13,539 nt of DNA, taken from positions 4,403 to 17,941 of the forward strand of contig DFBC01000075.1 of the NCBI GenBank assembly GCA_002367235.1, given 5' to 3'. The notes under the pieces were generated by a model. It saw nothing but the letters and a program-made list of their open reading frames with translations, was not told where the DNA came from and did not search any database. Source of the stretch: Cellvibrionales bacterium UBA3090 (GTDB lineage Bacteria > Pseudomonadota > Gammaproteobacteria > Pseudomonadales > Porticoccaceae). Below, in pieces: positions 13,153 to 13,539 of this stretch. Made by a program: the position numbers and the translations under genes. Position 1 is the first letter of the stretch. Each line of letters begins with the position of its first letter.

Positions 13153-13539
13153 ATGACACAAGCTGTTGAAAACATCAACATCCGCTCTCAGGATGTACTG
13201 GTGACCCCAAAGGACCTGAAAAAAGAGATTCCGGTCAGTAGCGCTGCCCTTAAGACTATCACGGATGGTCGCAGTACCATCCAGAACATACTCGATAGGA
13301 AAGATCACCGTATCCTCGTGGTTATTGGACCCTGCTCTATCCACGATATTAAAGCGGCCAAAGATTATGCCAACCGCTTGAAAACATTGGCAGAGGAAGT
13401 AGGCGACACGCTCTTCGTTGTCATGCGAGTGTACTTTGAGAAACCACGCACCACGACGGGCTGGAAAGGGTTAATTAACGACCCCTACCTCAATGATTCA
13501 TTTAAAATTACCGACGGTCTTCATGTGGGCCGTCAGCTG
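13153..13539 (+). CDS. Class I DAHP synthase (3-deoxy-7-phosphoheptulonate synthase), 3'-truncated by window edge
   Basis: The first 129 codons of an AroF/G/H-type enzyme are present; the usual length is about 350, so two thirds of it lies outside the window. It joins phosphoenolpyruvate and erythrose 4-phosphate, the first committed step of the shikimate pathway. Visible signatures are VVIGPCSIHD with the metal ligand Cys61, MRVYFEKPRTT with Arg92 and Lys97, and GWKGLINDP. These residues have the same numbers as in E. coli AroG. The N-terminal stretch (VTPKDLKKEIPVSSAAL) resembles what I recall of Pseudomonas tyrosine-sensitive paralogs. The residues that set feedback specificity are mostly beyond the edge, so aroF versus aroG cannot be decided. 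GGAAAG lies 3 bases before the ATG, a short spacing. A candidate promoter and dyad lie upstream. Confidence 0.95.
   Translation, partial: MTQAVENINIRSQDVLVTPKDLKKEIPVSSAALKTITDGRSTIQNILDRKDHRILVVIGPCSIHDIKAAKDYANRLKTLAEEVGDTLFVVMRVYFEKPRTTTGWKGLINDPYLNDSFKITDGLHVGRQL

Noticed and set aside
13012..13344. Minus-strand open frame of 110 codons at the right end
   Set aside because: It lies largely antisense to the DAHP synthase gene, whose motifs are unmistakable, and has no ribosome site or recognisable domain.
1..13539. CRISPR arrays, tRNA or rRNA genes, insertion sequences, prophage or toxin-antitoxin modules
   Set aside because: No spaced direct repeats, cloverleaf sequences, transposase motifs or toxin-antitoxin pairs were seen on either strand.

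Overview
The window (about 13.5 kb, moderate GC, densely coding) looks like ordinary chromosome from a gammaproteobacterium. TrmA closely resembles the E. coli enzyme. RmuC, YjbQ, YjdM/PhnA and a class I DAHP synthase fit the same group, and several small hypothetical genes are of a type common in marine, Pseudomonas- or Cellvibrio-related lineages. The order-level placement is inference. I see no integrase, transposase, phage gene, CRISPR array, rRNA or tRNA, so this is not a mobile or defence island.

Layout. (1) Positions 1-1107, minus strand: a partial two-helix membrane protein cut by the window edge, then yjbQ with an AT-rich terminator right behind its stop. (2) Positions 1200-4093, plus strand: a small protein with a possible ribbon-helix-helix core; trmA, whose promoter closely matches the rRNA P1 -10/discriminator; a 95-aa hypothetical; and a two-gene unit of a four-helix membrane protein and a DUF1330 protein. 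(3) Positions 4172-6775, minus strand: yjdM behind a strong sigma70-type promoter, a terminator, a DUF2489-type membrane-anchored protein and rmuC. (4) Positions 6873-13015, plus strand: a translationally coupled pair encoding an AddB-like nuclease (TIGR03623-type) and an AddA-like UvrD-family helicase-nuclease. (5) Positions 13153-13539: the first 129 codons of a class I DAHP synthase, preceded by a dyad and a candidate promoter.

How they fit together. The centre of the window is DNA-end processing. rmuC (with its DUF2489 neighbour) and the AddAB-like pair are divergently arranged around a 97-bp gap. The pair should form a heterodimeric helicase-nuclease with one ATP-driven motor (the AddA-like subunit) and two PD-(D/E)XK nuclease domains. 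The AddB-like subunit has no Walker A lysine, and three of the four cysteines expected for an iron-sulfur staple are replaced. The other genes are housekeeping: tRNA T54 methylation, entry into aromatic amino-acid synthesis, and small conserved proteins.

I did not find a convincing new multi-gene system. The points most worth checking are the rRNA-P1-like trmA promoter (which moves the trmA start to a TTG), the lost Fe-S cysteines of the AddB-like protein, the rmuC-DUF2489 pairing, and the operator-like dyads at 1153-1183 and 13081-13101. No non-coding stretch exceeds 300 bases; the longest is 227 bases (3090-3316).
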